Shown in pieces: positions 6,539 through 7,404 of a DNA stretch of 7,404 nt. Below the pieces are notes generated by a model that saw nothing but the letters and a program-made list of their open reading frames with translations, ran no database searches and was not told the origin of the DNA. Positions within the stretch are counted from its first letter, which is position 1; each line of letters opens with the position of its first letter. The stretch covers positions 1 to 7,404 of the forward strand of contig DOPG01000306.1 in the NCBI GenBank assembly GCA_003513555.1, read 5' to 3'. The position numbers and the translations under genes are program-made. The DNA is from Rhodopirellula sp. (GTDB lineage Bacteria > Planctomycetota > Planctomycetia > Pirellulales > Pirellulaceae).

Positions 6539-7002
6539 GAAACGAACGAAACAGCAAGCAATACCTGAAGTTCAGCGTTCATACTCTTGTTTTCATTTTG
6601 GCGTCACTGGCACCCTAGTTACGACTTCAACCAGCGACGGGAGTGGGTTGCTGCCATTAGCTTACCAGACCAAGCAGAGTCCTTCCTCGATGATAGCACG
6701 AGTCACCATTGCTACAAGTGAAACACTCTGTCACCACGCGCCGCACAAGCAGCAAAAACCTGAGATTGACAGCAATCACACCGCGCGGGATTTCCGCCGC
6801 GAGCTGTACCAAAGAGATACGTAACGGGCGATGTAAACAACTAAGCCCCACTATGGCCGAGGATCGGCGATCATTACAGAGAGACCCCAAACAGATGGCA
6901 AAGACTAATCTTCAACAGTATTGAAAACAGAGTCCCACACTGCACGTGCTCTCAAGGTAACTTCCACGGAAAGATGGGACGATGCAAAGCACAGTGACAG
7001 AC
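6539..7002. other. 464-base spacer, no gene seen
   Basis: Between the farthest possible CRTAC1-type start (6538) and the oxidoreductase terminator I see no protein of recognisable character. The frames at 6657-6890 (minus) and 6709-6924 (plus) lack domain features and plausible ribosome sites. It presumably holds the promoter of the minus-strand CRTAC1-type gene, but I could not pick a convincing -35/-10 or -24/-12 pair. An imperfect GC-rich stem (CGCGCGG/CCGCCGCG, 6782-6801) has one bulge and no U-tract. Confidence 0.5.
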
Positions 7003-7047
7003 AAAAAAACAAAGCGACGCGTTCCCCTACCATGGTGAACGCGACGC
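7003..7047 (-). terminator. Intrinsic terminator of the Gfo/Idh/MocA gene
   Basis: CGCGTTC (7018-7024) pairs with GAACGCG (7037-7043), and beyond one A/A mismatch GCG (7014-7016) pairs with CGC (7045-7047). The 12-base loop contains the palindrome ACCATGGT. On the minus strand the stem is followed by TTTGTTTTTTT (complement of 7003-7013), a good U-tract. The hairpin begins 39 nt after the oxidoreductase stop, so it should separate that gene from the CRTAC1-type gene downstream. Confidence 0.8.
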
Positions 7048-7086
7048 CGCAGCTAAATCGATCAGGTTAACCACTATCCTCGCTCA

Positions 7087-7404
7087 CTACATGTTGATCT
7101 CATAGCCCTTGCGATTTTCACGAGCCAAGAAGGAATTGGCCTGTTTGTCTCCAATCACTTCACGCTTATCTGCATCCCAATCAAGCGGCCTTCCCAGACG
7201 CATCGCGATGTTCGACAGATGGCAAATTTCAAGCATTTGGTTGTGCGTCCACACATCGGATATTGGTTGTTCACGTGCATTAATTGCCTCGATGAAGTTA
7301 AGTGTGTGATTCTCTGGGACAGGTCCACCATACACTTCTTCGACAGCACCGCCTGGAAGTGGATTACTCGCAAGATCCTCAACCGGCTTACCGACAATTT
7401 TTCC
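7087..7404 (-). CDS. Gfo/Idh/MocA family oxidoreductase, C-terminal part (5' end outside window)
   Basis: The minus-strand frame is open from the right edge to a TAG/TGA-type stop at 7087-7089 and encodes the last 105 residues. Family-typical features in order: PENHTLNFIEAINAREQPI (the His-Asn-Phe-hydrophobic-Asp/Glu-Ala-Ile pattern), then a His shortly before MLEICHLSNIAMRLGRPLDWD, then the late IGDKQANSFLARENRKGYEI tail. This matches the C-terminal substrate-binding/dimerisation domain of secreted or cytoplasmic planctomycete Gfo/Idh/MocA proteins, NAD(P)-dependent sugar or polyol dehydrogenases. The Rossmann domain with the GxGxxG motif and the catalytic Lys lie outside the window, so substrate and any Tat signal cannot be judged. 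The GTG at 7335 is an internal Val codon, not the start. A terminator follows. Confidence 0.87.
   Translation of the reverse strand, partial: GKIVGKPVEDLASNPLPGGAVEEVYGGPVPENHTLNFIEAINAREQPISDVWTHNQMLEICHLSNIAMRLGRPLDWDADKREVIGDKQANSFLARENRKGYEINM

Noticed and set aside
6618..6629. GTTACGACTTCA, identical to the conserved 3' region of 16S rRNA (antisense)
   Set aside because: The match is only 12 bases and the flanks do not continue as 16S rRNA, so it does not support an rRNA gene or fragment. A blastn of 6600-6660 against rRNA would settle it.

Overview
The window looks like chromosomal DNA of a planctomycete, most likely a Pirellulaceae/Rhodopirellula-type bacterium. The inference rests on gene content: a DUF1559 prepilin-like protein with the H-X9-DG signature, a small acidic lipoprotein of the kind often found near DUF1559 genes, a large TPR/FG-GAP/ASPIC-UnbV (CRTAC1-type) lipoprotein, a multiheme c-type cytochrome, and a Gfo/Idh/MocA oxidoreductase. 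All are strongly expanded in that phylum. No rRNA, tRNA, CRISPR array, transposase or phage gene was seen.

Layout: (1) 3-830, plus strand: the 3' part of a multiheme cytochrome c gene that enters from the left edge, with six CxxCH sites. (2) 1033-2295, minus strand: a complete DUF1559 gene, convergent with the cytochrome and followed by a clear intrinsic terminator at 973-1007. (3) 2296-2984: a 689-base spacer without a convincing gene, holding a possible promoter for DUF1559, two hairpins and a short degenerate tandem repeat. (4) 2985-3179, minus: a 64-aa lipoprotein. (5) 3371-6421, minus: a 1016-aa lipoprotein with N-terminal TPR-like helices, seven calcium-binding FG-GAP/VCBS-type repeats and a C-terminal ASPIC/UnbV domain. 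(6) 6422-7002: spacer. (7) 7087 to the right edge, minus: the C-terminal 105 residues of a Gfo/Idh/MocA oxidoreductase, with its own intrinsic terminator at 7003-7047.

How they may work together: four of the five proteins are predicted to be exported or envelope-associated (cytochrome, pseudopilin-like DUF1559 protein, two lipoproteins). The oxidoreductase is probably a separate unit because a terminator isolates it. The three central minus-strand genes share a direction but are separated by 191 and 689 bases, so they are probably not one tight operon. I found no strong evidence for a new multi-gene system. The best leads are the uncharacterised small lipoprotein with its long structured 3' spacer, and the co-location of a multiheme cytochrome with a TPR-CRTAC1 lipoprotein.
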